A DNA stretch of 64,000 bases from contig OX442316.1 of assembly GCA_949358305.1 (NCBI GenBank), positions 930,001-994,000 on the forward strand. The letters run 5' to 3'. Positions 31,038 through 42,048 of this stretch are shown here, one piece after another. Numbering within the stretch: the first letter of the stretch is position 1; every line of letters begins with the position of its first letter. This DNA is from Strigamia acuminata (lineage: Eukaryota; Arthropoda; Chilopoda; Geophilomorpha; Linotaeniidae). The notes under the pieces were generated by a model. The model was not told where the DNA came from, ran no database searches, and saw only the letters and a program-made list of their open reading frames with translations. The position numbers were made by a program, and so were the translations under genes.

Positions 31038-31929
31038 TACCTTTGGCATAGAATAAATGATTAAAATACCCAAGAGATAAGACTAACACCTTACTAAAAC
31101 TAGTAATAACCTACGCGAGATAAGCTAAGTGAGTATGATTGAATAATAAGGCTTACAACGATAATTACGAGTTTGGTGTTTATTAGTTAATCAACTAGGT
31201 TTACTTACGGGTCTCTTCTGTGTAAAACAGATGGCATCAACTGGTTGAGTGTCCGGGCGGGCCGAGGAATAGGGCTGGCTTCGCGGCATCATCACAATCA
31301 GCATTGCCTGACCATTTTGGCCACGTGTCAAGAATGCACAAGAATATGGAGTAATCTCCATATTCACCGAGTGCTGTACAATCGTTCAATTGAATTTAAG
31401 AAAACGGTAGTAATTAATGTTATTGGTGGGGACAATCGATGATGGCCCACAGCTATCGCGGGAGGTTTTCAGCCCTCCATCTGCCTCAGAGCCGTGGCGG
31501 TGGATTGGATCGCACTGATCCACAACCGGGATTTACTGTATGGGTTCGCCTTACCGTATAGATACAGACATTTATTGGTGGGGTCAATCACAATGATTCA
31601 CAATCACTGCGGGAAGTTTTTCAGGCCTCCATCCGCCTCAGAGTGATATCGGTCGGAAGATCGCGTGATCAAGGGTCGGGATTTGTTTGGAGATTAGCGA
31701 GTTTGGACCTTTGATAGAATCAATGTTCTTACAAATACTACACTTTTTGTCTAAAGGTAGGTTCACACTTGTGTTCACACTAGGGGCGACGCAACGCAGC
31801 GCAAGGAAAAAGTAATCAAACGCAATGCAGAGTCTGTTCACACTGTAGGGCACGTGTGAACAGAGCTGCAACAATTGACGCTGCGTCTGGCGAATCGGAT
31901 GGTTTCAATGAAACCTGGAATTGGATCTA

Positions 31930-32117
31930 AACTCTATTCCAAAAAAGTATTTGAAATACTCCCATTGGTTGGGAGATTCACAACACCAGTATAAATGCAT
32001 TGCGACAAAACAGCACAAGTCTAATGGAATCTGAAAACAGCATCATATTCAATACACAACTGAACTAGAGACAAAATCTCCAATGGGAGTATTTCAAATA
32101 CTTTTTGGAATAGAGTT
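31930..32117. mobile_element. 188-bp MITE, family M, copy 2
   Basis: Same inverted ends as copy 1, with TA at 31928-31929 and 32118-32119. Confidence 0.88.
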
Positions 32118-32288
32118 TAGTTCTAGAACTAGTTCCAGAATCCGAAAATGGCGGCCTGTTTGCATGTGGCAAAGTCTCACCATAATAGTAGTACTATTAT
32201 GGTCTCACCAACCAAACGTGAATCGACGAGAGTTGAAGTCGATCGTGATTGGTTGGACGCAAGACCTTTCCTTGCGTTGCGTCGCTTA

Positions 32289-32974
32289 AGCTAAGTTCAC
32301 ATGTGCGCGTCTAGACGCGCGCGTCAAGGCCGACGCGTATAGCTGTAGACGCGCCTAGGAATCGCGAGGCTTTGCAGCGCGTGTCAACCACGCGCGTCAA
32401 CCAATTTTTTGATTCCCATGCAGCACAAAAACGAAAATTGTTAAGTTGCTTAAAAAGTGATTTTTTTTGGATTTTTTTGTTGATTATTAATTTTAAGAAT
32501 ATTTAATTGTTTTTTAAAGTGGGAAAAGTTAAAAATTTGGTGGGTTTTTGTGTTTTGCTTGCTCGACGGGAAATTGCAATCTCCCGGGCCGCAGCAGGCG
32601 AGCATTGAGCGGCATGTAATTTCCGCGCGCACCGTCGAAACGATTGTATTTGTTTATGAACTCTTTTTTTCTTGTATTGTTTTTCGTGTATTGTTTTGTA
32701 TTGTTTTGTATTGTTTTGTATTGTTTTGTATTGTTTTCAATGTAAAAATCAGTGATTTCACTGGAAAACGAAGGTGGCAACGCGTGGTCGCGCGCGTCAA
32801 AGTTGAATATTTTCAACTTTTGGCGTTCGCGCGATTTCGGGGAATTTGTCCACTTGCGGCGCGGCGACGCGCGCGGCGACGTATGGTCAACGTTTTGCAT
32901 TCACATGTGACGCGCGCGCCACTCGCGTCGAACGCGCGAAACGCGCGCGTCAACGCGCACATGTGAACTTAGCT
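32289..32974. mobile_element. 686-bp element with TTA duplication (PIF/Harbinger-like)
   Basis: Inverted ends AGCTAAGTTCACATGTGCGC are flanked by TTA (32286-32288 and 32975-32977), as for PIF/Harbinger elements. Both ends are rich in CGCG. A TATTGTTTTG 10-bp tandem lies near 32690-32740. No transposase frame. Confidence 0.72.
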
Positions 32975-33214
32975 TTACTTCAACTCGGAGTTGAAGCAGG
33001 AATAGGCGTCAACGTCAAGAATTTTTGGACGCAAGCAGCTTGCGTTGCGTCAGTTTTCTTGCGTTGCGTCTAGTGTGAACACAAGTGTGAACCTACCTTT
33101 TTTCTAAAATATATTTATTTATACCATCCTAGAATTAATTACAACTCTTTATAATGTATTTGATAGCGCCATCTAGTGAGAAATTGCGTACCACACGGTT
33201 TAACAACTGTCACA

Positions 33215-34197
33215 CTTTAATTTGTTCTTCTTTGGGTATAAATGACTAAATTCAATTGCCATTTACTTGCAAAGCACAGAAACACAAAAACTAAACTAGG
33301 CAATCGCTACTCACAAAACTGACTCTTAATTAGTTTTTTTTTGCTGTTGGTTTTTGCTATTTGTAGAAATATTATAAACTGTTCATGTAAACATGAACTT
33401 TGATTGCACATATCGTTTTCATTAACTCTATCTACTATCTTTCTCAGTAAAGCAGCAATGGGTTTGGTCATTATACTTGGAGCGGTGACCGACAGAATAT
33501 TGTTTTATGGCAAGAAAGAACTGCCATTATCTACTAATCGAATTTTCAGTGGTTTCTCAGGTTTCAGTGCAAATGTAAGGTTTGGTTTCTGAGGTTATTT
33601 TTGTTGTTTTTGTTAATACTGTATATGGTGTCACTTTTATTCAAGAACGGTCTATTAGCGGTATGTAAATGCATTACAATGTGCTTTCACTTAAGATTTA
33701 GACAAAACAAGAAGGATTTCTGAACAAATTGCACTTTCCAGGACTGATGAAGTTAATTGGTATTGATAACTGTAGGTTATCTAAAAAAAATTAAACACCT
33801 TTTGAATAAAATTAAATTGACGTGTTCTTCAAATTGATGAGCTTGGATGTTGTTGGATACAATTTAGCAAGCAATCATGTTAAGTTAGGAAATTAGCTTA
33901 AAGGTTACAGGAAACAAAGAAACCAAACTTTACAAATAAATCATTACCGTATCTGAATAAAGAACAAATAAAATAATACGGAGTATATTTTTATTTAATA
34001 CACATTATTCTTCATTAAATGTGAATTCATTTCACTGGCTGCTTCTTTTTCTTGTTCAAAACAAGTGTTGCAATCTCAAATTACTATCTTTAAAATAATA
34101 TACAGTAAAGATGTGAACGGTTGCTTAAAATAAAAGTTACAAAGGTTAATCAAATTAAATATAAAATTGTTTATTCTAAATAGCTAAATTAACACTG
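33215..34197. other. AT-rich DNA between the two related LTR copies
   Basis: No coding signal. It is not the internal region of an element, because the downstream LTR carries its own target duplication. Confidence 0.5.
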
Positions 34198-34933
34198 TGT
34201 GACGATTCTACATTTTGATAATACATGTATTAATTAGTAATCACCAAAGAGATAAAGACAACACATTGCTAAAACTAACAATAACCTACAGGAAATATAT
34301 TGAATAATAGAAATTACAATAGATATCGCATCAAATAGATTTATTACATGTAAACTGGTCTTACATACGTATAAACGGGTAGCATCAATCGGTTGAGTGT
34401 CCGGCCGGGCGGGCCGAGTAATAGAGCTAGCTTCGCGGCATCGTCACAACAACGTTACGTGGCCATTTTGGCCACGTGGCGAGAATGCACACGCATACCG
34501 AGATTTCTTCATATTCACCGAGATTCAAACAATCGTTTAAATAATACTAAATACGGTACTGTAGATAATCAATAATGAATAATCAAAAAAGATTACGAAT
34601 TAGTAATTTTGGTGGGGATAGTCGACGATGGTCCACAACCATAGCGGGAGGTTTTGACACCTCCATCCGCCTCAGAGCTGAAACACTTTTCCTCATAAAA
34701 CAGGAAGAAGCTCTGTTGCAACTCACAAGTTGCCTCTTGATTGTATAGTGGTGGTGCTCAATAGTAAATCGGGATTACCGTTCAGAGCTGCTATTTTCAG
34801 TAGGAATGCATCATCAATTGATGGAGAAAGCACGGCGGTCTCGTCCCACAAATGTCATTTGAATTACGCGCTTTTTATCAAATAGAGCCATCTGATGGTA
34901 AATTGCGTACTATACGGTTTTACAACAGTCACA
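34198..34933. repeat. Solo LTR with ACTG target duplication
   Basis: It runs from TGTGACGATTC to ACAGTCACA, 736 bp, flanked by ACTG at 34194-34197 and 34934-34937. It is the same family as 30851-33214. The 4-bp duplication fits a Ty3/gypsy-type element that lost its interior by LTR recombination. Confidence 0.85.
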
Positions 34934-34937
34934 ACTG

Positions 34938-35966
34938 GATATATTTTGACCCGGAATAAGCTATATTTACAATATTATGTGGAAAATAGCCACGACAAAA
35001 TTAGATGAATAAATCATGTACGTTAAATGAATTGGCTAATTGAATTAATTGAAATTAAAATAATAAGATGGAAAATGAAGGCGTCAAGTCGCGGCTTGCG
35101 AGGGCAGCAATCATTCTCTGGGTTATCGTTTGTGGTGGCGAGGTTACATCCAAACGTGGATCGGATAATTCCAATCAGGCGGTTACGGGAATTTCCGTAA
35201 AGCAAAATCATTACTTGTGCAGCAATGAAATCCCTCATGGACTGTACTATACTGTATAGCAGCTGCTGCAGTCGGTCGAGCGTCTCGTGGTTTTCAGTGG
35301 CCTTTTTAGGTAACTTTCTACGAACATAGATCGGATTATTCTGACAATGTAGTCATGGGAGGTCTTGAATAATTTGTTGCAGAATTATTCAAGGGGTGTT
35401 GAGTCCAAGTGCTGATTCCAAATCAAGAAATATTGAACGATTTCAAGAGGAATAGTTAGACATGTTGTTGGTTTCATGTATGATTTAGACTGAGAAATTT
35501 CCTCATTTTATAGGAAATGGCATTTCCAATGAAACCAAGTTGTTGTGGTAACTCCCGTACCAGAGTAATGTAATTAACTGAAATATAGGGAATGCTCCCT
35601 ATTTTTAATATCGGTATTTATTCTCCAAAAATATGCAAAGAATTTTCCTTCTTTCACAGAAAATGCCATTTCTTGTGAGACAACCCCTTGTTGCAAGTAG
35701 GAACATACAGTAAACGAAACTTGCTCCCCACTCAACTCTATAATGATCTCTCAGGGAAAATTCCCTGCTAGCCCACATCTTTCCATAAAATAAAATAGCA
35801 CTTTCTTCAAAAATAAAATAAATAAATACAATCGAACCTCCTTATAACGAATTGCAAGGGATTCAAAAAAATCGGTTTGTTATAACGAAAGTTTGTTTTA
35901 CGAAATTTTTTAACATGGTGTTCTATGGCCAACCAAGCAAATAGGCCATTTTTAAGTACCGTATTT
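34938..35966. other. Intergenic DNA with a possible pogo/Tigger end
   Basis: At 35831-35912 the text AATCGAACCTCCTTATAACG followed by a second TTATAACGAA resembles termini of pogo/Tigger-like elements. Only one end is seen. No gene. Confidence 0.35.
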
Positions 35967-36210
35967 GCTACATTTTTTGAGATTTTGCTACATTTTTTAA
36001 GATTTTGCTACATTTTTTGAGATTTTGCTACATTTTTTGAGATTTTGCTACATTTTTTGAGATTTTGCTACATTTTTTGAGATTTTGCTACATTTTTTGA
36101 GATTTTGCTACATTTTTTGAGATTTTGCTACATTTTTTGAGATTTTGCTACATTTTTTGAGATTTTGCTACATTTTTTGAGATTTTGCTACATTTTTTGA
36201 GATTTTGCTA
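35967..36210. repeat. 20-bp tandem repeat, twelve units
   Basis: Unit GCTACATTTTTTGAGATTTT repeats every 20 bp from 35967. One unit has AAGA instead of GAGA, otherwise they look identical. Confidence 0.97.
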
Positions 36211-36305
36211 AAGTAAAGTTGTATGGTACCAAAAAAGTGTTACAGGTACCGTACAAGTGCCACAAATTGCGGTGTTTTTTGAAAAATACTGTGTACCTGT
36301 ACCAG
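36211..36305 (-). repeat. Repeat X copy 2, left piece
   Basis: Together with 42049-42363 this forms one copy of repeat X in the opposite orientation to 11208-11441. Shared segments include GGTACC, a GTGTACCTGTACC type stretch and a TTTTCAAAAA type stretch. Confidence 0.6.
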
Positions 36306-36532
36306 TGTTGTGTTTAGCGCAACTGATTAATTGTCAGTTAAGTTTGAGTGTAATAATTGATTATAAATTGCATACGAGTGATTGTTAAGACGGTTGTCTT
36401 TGGCAACCGTTGGAATAAAAAAGGTTAGAACATGTTCAAGTGCAAATGAGAAAAGTCGCTTTATTTTGGTCTAATGAAGAGACACAAAAGTCATTAGTGT
36501 TAGCTTACATACTTGAAATCAGAAACACTAAA
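36306..36532 (+). repeat. 5' LTR of gypsy element C
   Basis: It starts TGTTGTGTTTAGCG and ends AGAAACACTAAA as fixed by the target duplication, so the 3' end is not the usual CA. Confidence 0.93.
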
Positions 36533-36533
36533 T

Positions 36534-36549
36534 TGGCGCAGTCGACTTG
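36534..36549 (+). other. Primer-binding site of element C
   Basis: TGGCGCAGTCGACTTG begins one base after the 5' LTR. It starts with TGG and has the TGGCGCAGTCG form seen in many animal gypsy elements. Confidence 0.8.
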
Positions 36550-37043
36550 CTGTCGAGCCGAGAAAGAAGGGAACACGACTGCACAGGTATGTCGTATGAA
36601 TTTCGAAGCGGAATTCCGTGTGAAATCCCAAGCTAAAGTTAAAAAGACGTCGCTGTATCGTCGAACGTCGGACGTTCGTTTCATACCGGAGATCGGTTGT
36701 GTTTCGTCGAGGAGACGTCGCATCATCGTCGAACGTCGTGCGTTCGTTTTCTTTTTTGCGATACAAGTAGGACATTTGGTTTTGTCCGCATTGTGAGACG
36801 ATTAATTTCGCGAGGAGCGGGATTATTTTTGGAATTTGAGCTGGACATCTGCGGTTGGTCTGCAATTCGTCGTGTTGGCGTGTCAACCGGGAGAGATTCT
36901 TCGTGTGGCGCCTGATGAAAGCAACAAGCTGTTGTGTATTATTGTGTACTTTTTATTTTTATTTTCTTTTCATTTTTCCCGAGAAGGGAACTTTTGATTT
37001 TGGAGCAAGCAGCCATATTTGGTCATCCGTGTTCGAATCGAAG

Positions 37044-40000
37044 ATGGCGGCACCCAAAATGATTCTTGGCCATCCTGGGCCTTTTGAGGGAAAGTACGCA
37101 GCAGACTGGGACCGCTATCTGGAGCGGGTGGCCGAGTTCCGTGCACTCAACGACATTCCGGATTTAAAGCAGAAGTCTTTGCTTTTATCCCTCATTGGCG
37201 CCAAAGCATATGCTGAGCTTCAGAAAGCTGCTCATCCGGAGAAGTTGGCCACTAAAGATTATCAACAGGTGGTGGATTTGATGAGATTACATTTAGAGCC
37301 TGTTGCCCAACCACATGTCTGCAGACAGAGACTGGGCTTACGTATGCGCAAGAAGGAGGAGTCAGTGGAAGATTACCTGACCGTGTTGAAGGGTTTGGCC
37401 CAACCGTGTGGGTTCGCCACACCTGAAGAGACCGACACCGGCGTGCTCGACGCGTTCCTCCGTGGTATCAATGACTCTGGCATGCGCAAGTATATTATGT
37501 TATATGAGAATTTAACATTAAAACAAGCAGCAAAGCTTGCCACCTCTTATGAGTCGGCGATGGCGACACCGTCGGCTGCTGTGGATCCCGAAATTACTGC
37601 TGCAGTGCCACAGCATTTGATGGAGGCGTCGATCAACCAATTCAGGCAGGCCCGCTCGGGCAGACGTGGAGGAGCCCCGGGAGCGGGCACATCGAATGCG
37701 GGTGTTTCCGGTGGCGTTTCTTTTGGTGCTCAGGCGGGCCAGAGTGGTCGTCAGGGCCGTGGTGGTTTTCCTGGCAGATGGCAACGAGGAGGACGACGAG
37801 GCGGTGCGAGTGGCGCCAGCGGTGTCGCCTGTTGGCACTGCGGCGGCCCGCACTTCCGCCACCAGTGCCCCGAGTGGACCAGCAAGAATGCAGGTGGATT
37901 GAACAATGCAGTGCAGGGTAGCGACGCAAGCCCGAAACCAGAGTTTAGGCAGAAGACCGTACCGGTTAACACGCTGGGCTGGCAAGAACAGGAGGATGAT
38001 GGCATTCCTCCGGACTCATGGGACATTTTTGGAGTTGAGGAAGGTACTGAAAGGTATCCCCCGGTTTGGTTGAAGTTGAATGTGTGTGGCCATGAGTGGC
38101 AGTTCCAGGTGGACTCCGGGGCTGAGCGGTCATTAATAACTTGGGCCCAGTTTACATCGCTCACAGGGGTTGACAGTTGCTTTCCCGCGCTGCGCAAATT
38201 CGAAAGGAATCTTAGAACTTACACTGGTGCTCCAATTACAGTGTTTGGTCAAGTGGCCCTGCCGGTCACCTATTTGGATAGGTCTGAGACGGTGGATCTA
38301 CTGGTGGTCAGTGGCTCTGGCCCTAACCTTTTGGGAAGGGACCTCATGCAGCGCTTAGGGATTAGGATCGAGCAGGACCCAAGTGCGGCGCAGGCAAGTG
38401 ACCTGCCACCATTGGAGGTTCATACAGCATCCAATGCCCCTGTGCAGGAGCAGTTGGCTGATCTTTTGCACAAATATGCAAAAGTTTTTGAGGTTGGCTT
38501 GGGTGCATTCAACGGGCCTCCTATAGATTTAAAAATGAGGGAGAATATTACCCCCAGATTTTTTAGGCCCCGACCAGTGCCGATTCCGTTACGCCCTCTT
38601 GTTGAGGCAGAGATTGACTGCCTTGTGGTGGAGGGCATTTTCACGCCCATCACATTCTCTGAATGGGCGACGCCTCTCGTGGTCGTGCGGAAGAAGGATG
38701 GCGGCGTTCGCCTTTGCGGCGACTATAGGTCGACCATCAACGCCGCCATCCAACCCGACCCCTACCCGTTACCCGCCATTGCTGACATCTTCGCTCAGGT
38801 GGGGGACGCAAAATTTTTTTCCAAGCTTGATTATCGGCATGCGTACCTCCAGCTGCCTCTGACCCCAAATTCGGCAAAGATCGCGGCGGTTAACACCATT
38901 AAGGGTTTAATGGCGGTTAACCGCCTGCCATTTGGGACCATTTCCAGCAGTGGAATATTTCAGAGGTGTGCCGAGCGAGTAATGGTGGGTATAAACAAGA
39001 TATATATTTACCAAGACGATATCTTGGTGGCAACTGCGACCATTGTTGACCATTTTGTCATTTTAACACAGGTGCTTCATAGATTGTTGAAGAAGGGATT
39101 GCGCCTGTGCAAAGGCAAGTGTGTTTTTTGCGTGACTTCAGTTGAGTTTTTGGGGTTTAGATTAGCGGACGGTGGGGTGTCCCCCCTACCGGAGAGAGTG
39201 AGGGCGATTACACTCATTTCTCCCCCGACTAGTGTTACGGAAGTCAAGTCATTTTTGGGACTCGTTAATTTTTACGGGCAGTTTGTCGAGGGCTTGTCGA
39301 CTTTGGCCGCGCCTTTGTACGCTTTGTTAGTTAAGGGGCAGCCTTGGGTGTGGTCATCTGCCCAGGTTGCCGCCTTTTCACAGATTGAGCAGGCGTTGGT
39401 CGGCGCGCCCGTCCTCAGGTTTTACGACCTCTCCCGTCCGGCTGTCGTTGTCGCCGATGCTTCGCCGGTTGGCGTCGGGGCTGTCCTTGCTCAGGTGGGC
39501 GAGGACGAGCGGGAGTGGCCGGTGGTATTCGCCTCGCGCTCCTTGTCGTCTGCGGAAAGAAATTATGCGCAGATCGACAAGGAGGCGCTCGCAATTATGT
39601 TCGCGGTGAAGCGATTTCATCAGTACGTGTGCGGCAGGCGTTTTACAATATATACGGACCACCGGCCCCTTTTGGGCATTCTTGGAAATGACCGTCCCAT
39701 TGCTAACATCATTTCCCCCAGAATGCTGCGCTGGGCGTTGTCGCTCGCTTGTTATGATTACGAGTTGCGTTTTAGGAAGGGCGTTGATGTCTCGAACGCG
39801 GATGCGCTCAGCAGAGCCCCGGTGGACACCCCGTCACCTGCAGAGGAGGAGGTACATACATTTTTGACAGAGTTAGTTCGTGAGAGCTTGATTAGCAGGG
39901 ACGAGTTGGTGTCGGCGACCGGTGGCGACGCCGTTTTGCGTCAAGTGGTCCGGATGGTCGGGACGGGCGAGTGGTCCGACAGCGGTGACGTGGGCGCTAT

Positions 40001-41729
40001 GGCCCCATATAAGCAACGGTTTGTTGACCTTTCGCTGGACGCAGGGGTATTATTTTGGGGCGATAGATTTGTTGTCCCGGCCGCCTTGGTGTCGCGTGCC
40101 CTCTTGCTGTTGCATGATGGGCACGTGGGAGTCGTCTCCATGAAGGGGCGCGCGCGTGCTGCGCTGTGGTGGCCGGCGGTGAACTCGGACATTGTCGCGT
40201 ATTGCGCGGCATGCCAGATTTGCAGGAAGCTTGACCCTTTGCCCCCTCGTGTCCAGCCGGTTAGTTGGCCGCGCGCTACGTCGCCATGGGAGCGTGTCCA
40301 CCTGGATTACGCGGGCCCCTTCTTAGGAAAGATGATCCTAATTGTGGTGGACGCGTTTTCCGGGTGGATAGAGGCGCAGGCTGTTACCTCTGCAACTAGT
40401 GGTGCCACTATTGCCATTTTGAGGCGCCTATTTGCGGATTTTGGACTACCCACCACTGTCGTCTCGGACAACGCGACATGTTTTTCATCGCAAGCGTTTC
40501 GAGATTTCTTGTCAAATAATATGATCACGCAGTTGTGGTCACCCCCATACCATCCCCAAAGTAATGGCCGGGCTGAGAGGGGGGTGCGCGAGTTTAAGGA
40601 ACGCCTGGCCAAGATCGCCATTGGCGACCTCGATACACGCATCTCTCGAGTGTTGTTTGCCCTCCACTCGTCGGTGGGGGGAAGAGACGGGTTAACCCCG
40701 GCCCATCGCTTCCTTGCGCGGCCTCTGCGCACCCACATACAACTTCCAGCGGTCAGTCGGGTTGAAGAGTCCGCGGTTTACGCGGCAGGTGGGAGCGTTA
40801 GGAGTTTCAAAATTCACGACCCAGTATGGTATAAGGTTTTTCCGGCGACTGTTAAAGCTTGGAGGGCTGCCACCATTCTCACAAAGAAAGGTGTGGTGTC
40901 ATACGAGATAATTGACCAAGAAACTGGTCTGAGACATGTGCGCCATGTCAATCACTTGCGTCGGCGCGTGGTACCTGATGGATCCGCCCATGCAGCCCGA
41001 GACGTGGATTTTCCAGAGAGCGGTGACCAAACTGAATCAGCCGTGCCTGAGATGCCCGTGCCAAACTTGTCATCAGAAGAATTGTGGATGTTTTCAGCGG
41101 CGCCCGCGGTTGTGCAGTCGTCATCTTCATCTTCGGCTGCATCTTTGGCGGAACCGGGTATACTTGACATTATTAATCAACCTCTTATTATAGATGATGT
41201 GTTGGCCCTTGACCATGTCCCAGCGGAGCGAGCAGTTCCCGCTGAGATTGTCGAGGGCGAGAAAGTGTTGGACAGGAGGCGACTCAGTGTTTGCTTGGAG
41301 CGAATTGATGACTTGTTGCCGGATTTGATGCCTCTTGTGCCAACACTGGCTGACGTGCTTCCGGTGGTCGGTGTTCCGGCACCATTAGACGTCCCTACAG
41401 TGTCGGAGATTCCGATAGGTAGCCGGGTGCGCCTCACGCCAGACGGCTTGCTGCCTGTTGCTGATGATGCGACCCCCGGCCCAAGTGGTGAATTGTCGGA
41501 TGCCCCTCTGCGCCTATCACCGGGCAGTAGCGGGTCCTCGAGTGAACGTGAGATGAGTGAGGGACCCGACGAGCCGGTTGGTGCCCCGGTCATTCCACGT
41601 CGGTATCCCACTCGAGAGAGGCGACCTCCGGAGCGGCTTAGAGACCCAAATTTTGTTCAAACCCCGGCCAAAAAGCACAAGAAAAGATCGCGCAAGCACG
41701 ATGAGTACGAGCGGACCGATCCGAAGTAG
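37044..41729 (+). CDS. gag-pol: Gag-Pol polyprotein of gypsy element C (single frame)
   Basis: I choose ATG 37044 (MAAPKMILGHPGPFEGKYAA; context AAGATGG), giving 1561 residues. The frame is open back to 36855, but that stretch looks non-coding. Gag capsid spans about 1-190. An Arg/Gly-rich linker and a zinc knuckle CWHCGGPHFRHQC (CX2CX3HX4C) lie near 263-275. Protease is QVDSGAERS near 355-363. Reverse transcriptase carries IYQDD near 655-659, and RNase H has VADAS near 803-807 and TDH near 871-873. Integrase has the HHCC finger (His1024, His1027, Cys1054, Cys1057) and catalytic Asp1088, Asp1142, Glu1178 with D-35-E. A tail of about 280 residues, rich in Ser, Pro and acidic residues and ending in basic KKHKKRSRKH, follows. 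No frameshift separates gag and pol and all catalytic residues are present. Confidence 0.94.
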   Translation: MAAPKMILGHPGPFEGKYAADWDRYLERVAEFRALNDIPDLKQKSLLLSLIGAKAYAELQKAAHPEKLATKDYQQVVDLMRLHLEPVAQPHVCRQRLGLRMRKKEESVEDYLTVLKGLAQPCGFATPEETDTGVLDAFLRGINDSGMRKYIMLYENLTLKQAAKLATSYESAMATPSAAVDPEITAAVPQHLMEASINQFRQARSGRRGGAPGAGTSNAGVSGGVSFGAQAGQSGRQGRGGFPGRWQRGGRRGGASGASGVACWHCGGPHFRHQCPEWTSKNAGGLNNAVQGSDASPKPEFRQKTVPVNTLGWQEQEDDGIPPDSWDIFGVEEGTERYPPVWLKLNVCGHEWQFQVDSGAERSLITWAQFTSLTGVDSCFPALRKFERNLRTYTGAPITVFGQVALPVTYLDRSETVDLLVVSGSGPNLLGRDLMQRLGIRIEQDPSAAQASDLPPLEVHTASNAPVQEQLADLLHKYAKVFEVGLGAFNGPPIDLKMRENITPRFFRPRPVPIPLRPLVEAEIDCLVVEGIFTPITFSEWATPLVVVRKKDGGVRLCGDYRSTINAAIQPDPYPLPAIADIFAQVGDAKFFSKLDYRHAYLQLPLTPNSAKIAAVNTIKGLMAVNRLPFGTISSSGIFQRCAERVMVGINKIYIYQDDILVATATIVDHFVILTQVLHRLLKKGLRLCKGKCVFCVTSVEFLGFRLADGGVSPLPERVRAITLISPPTSVTEVKSFLGLVNFYGQFVEGLSTLAAPLYALLVKGQPWVWSSAQVAAFSQIEQALVGAPVLRFYDLSRPAVVVADASPVGVGAVLAQVGEDEREWPVVFASRSLSSAERNYAQIDKEALAIMFAVKRFHQYVCGRRFTIYTDHRPLLGILGNDRPIANIISPRMLRWALSLACYDYELRFRKGVDVSNADALSRAPVDTPSPAEEEVHTFLTELVRESLISRDELVSATGGDAVLRQVVRMVGTGEWSDSGDVGAMAPYKQRFVDLSLDAGVLFWGDRFVVPAALVSRALLLLHDGHVGVVSMKGRARAALWWPAVNSDIVAYCAACQICRKLDPLPPRVQPVSWPRATSPWERVHLDYAGPFLGKMILIVVDAFSGWIEAQAVTSATSGATIAILRRLFADFGLPTTVVSDNATCFSSQAFRDFLSNNMITQLWSPPYHPQSNGRAERGVREFKERLAKIAIGDLDTRISRVLFALHSSVGGRDGLTPAHRFLARPLRTHIQLPAVSRVEESAVYAAGGSVRSFKIHDPVWYKVFPATVKAWRAATILTKKGVVSYEIIDQETGLRHVRHVNHLRRRVVPDGSAHAARDVDFPESGDQTESAVPEMPVPNLSSEELWMFSAAPAVVQSSSSSSAASLAEPGILDIINQPLIIDDVLALDHVPAERAVPAEIVEGEKVLDRRRLSVCLERIDDLLPDLMPLVPTLADVLPVVGVPAPLDVPTVSEIPIGSRVRLTPDGLLPVADDATPGPSGELSDAPLRLSPGSSGSSSEREMSEGPDEPVGAPVIPRRYPTRERRPPERLRDPNFVQTPAKKHKKRSRKHDEYERTDPK

Positions 41730-41799
41730 TGTCGAGTTGGTTGAATTAATTTGTTGTTTCAATTATATTGTATTTCGGTAAATTTTCTTGTGACTCGCA

Positions 41800-41816
41800 A
41801 AAATCTGGGAGAGTGA
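41800..41816 (+). other. Polypurine-rich stretch before the 3' LTR of element C
   Basis: The sequence CTGGGAGAGTGA precedes the 3' LTR. It is purine-rich with one or two pyrimidines, so a weak match to a polypurine tract. Confidence 0.5.
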
Positions 41817-42043
41817 TGTTGTGTTTAGCGCAACTGATTAATTGTCAGTTAAGTTTGAGTGTAATAATTGATTATAAATTGCATACGAGTGATTGTTAAG
41901 ACGGTTGTCTTTGGCAACCGTTGGAATAAAAAAGGTTAGAACATGTTCAAGTGCAAATGAGAAAAGTCGCTTTATTTTGGTCTAATGAAGAGACACAAAA
42001 GTCATTAGTGTTAGCTTACATACTTGAAATCAGAAACACTAAA
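41817..42043 (+). repeat. 3' LTR of gypsy element C
   Basis: Matches 36306-36532 over 227 bp. ACCAG follows. Confidence 0.93.
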
Positions 42044-42048
42044 ACCAG

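Larger units (their letters stand above)
31753..33100. mobile_element. Inverted-repeat element, host of two nested insertions
   Basis: Inverted ends of about 31 bp start AAAGGTAGGTTCACACTTG (31753-31783 and 33070-33100). A clear target duplication is not visible. It contains MITE copy 2 and the TTA-flanked element at 32289-32974. The remaining sequence is non-coding. Confidence 0.75.
30851..33214. repeat. Diverged LTR copy, interrupted by nested elements
   Basis: It starts TGTGACGATTC and ends ACTGTCACA, and aligns in pieces with the solo LTR at 34198-34933. Shared segments include TTGAGTGTCCGG, GGCTTCGCGGCATC type and GGTTTT..CCTCCATC. A MITE (30864-31037) and a larger inverted-repeat element (31753-33100) interrupt it. 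An internal duplication (GGTGGGG..CGGGAGG type) lies at 31421-31500 and 31575-31650. No target duplication is visible. Confidence 0.75.
36306..42043 (+). mobile_element. Complete Ty3/gypsy LTR retrotransposon (element C)
   Basis: Two 227-bp LTRs (36306-36532 and 41817-42043), identical by eye, are flanked by a 5-bp target duplication ACCAG (36301-36305 and 42044-42048). A primer-binding site, a polypurine-rich stretch and a single long Gag-Pol frame are present. Total 5738 bp. The coding part is clearly richer in G and C than the surrounding DNA. The pol sequence resembles the widespread K02A2.6-like gypsy lineage. Probably a young, potentially active copy. Confidence 0.95.

Noticed and set aside
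32550-32966. 138-codon plus-strand frame in the TTA-flanked element
   Set aside because: It spans a T-rich tandem tract and CG-rich terminal repeat and shows no transposase motif.
33215-34197. Internal region of an LTR element between the two related LTR copies
   Set aside because: The downstream LTR has its own ACTG duplication on both sides, so it is a solo LTR and the DNA between is not element interior.
36855-37043. N-terminal extension of element C Gag-Pol (63 codons)
   Set aside because: It is open but hydrophobic and unlike Gag. ATG 37044 has a better context and begins the recognisable capsid sequence.
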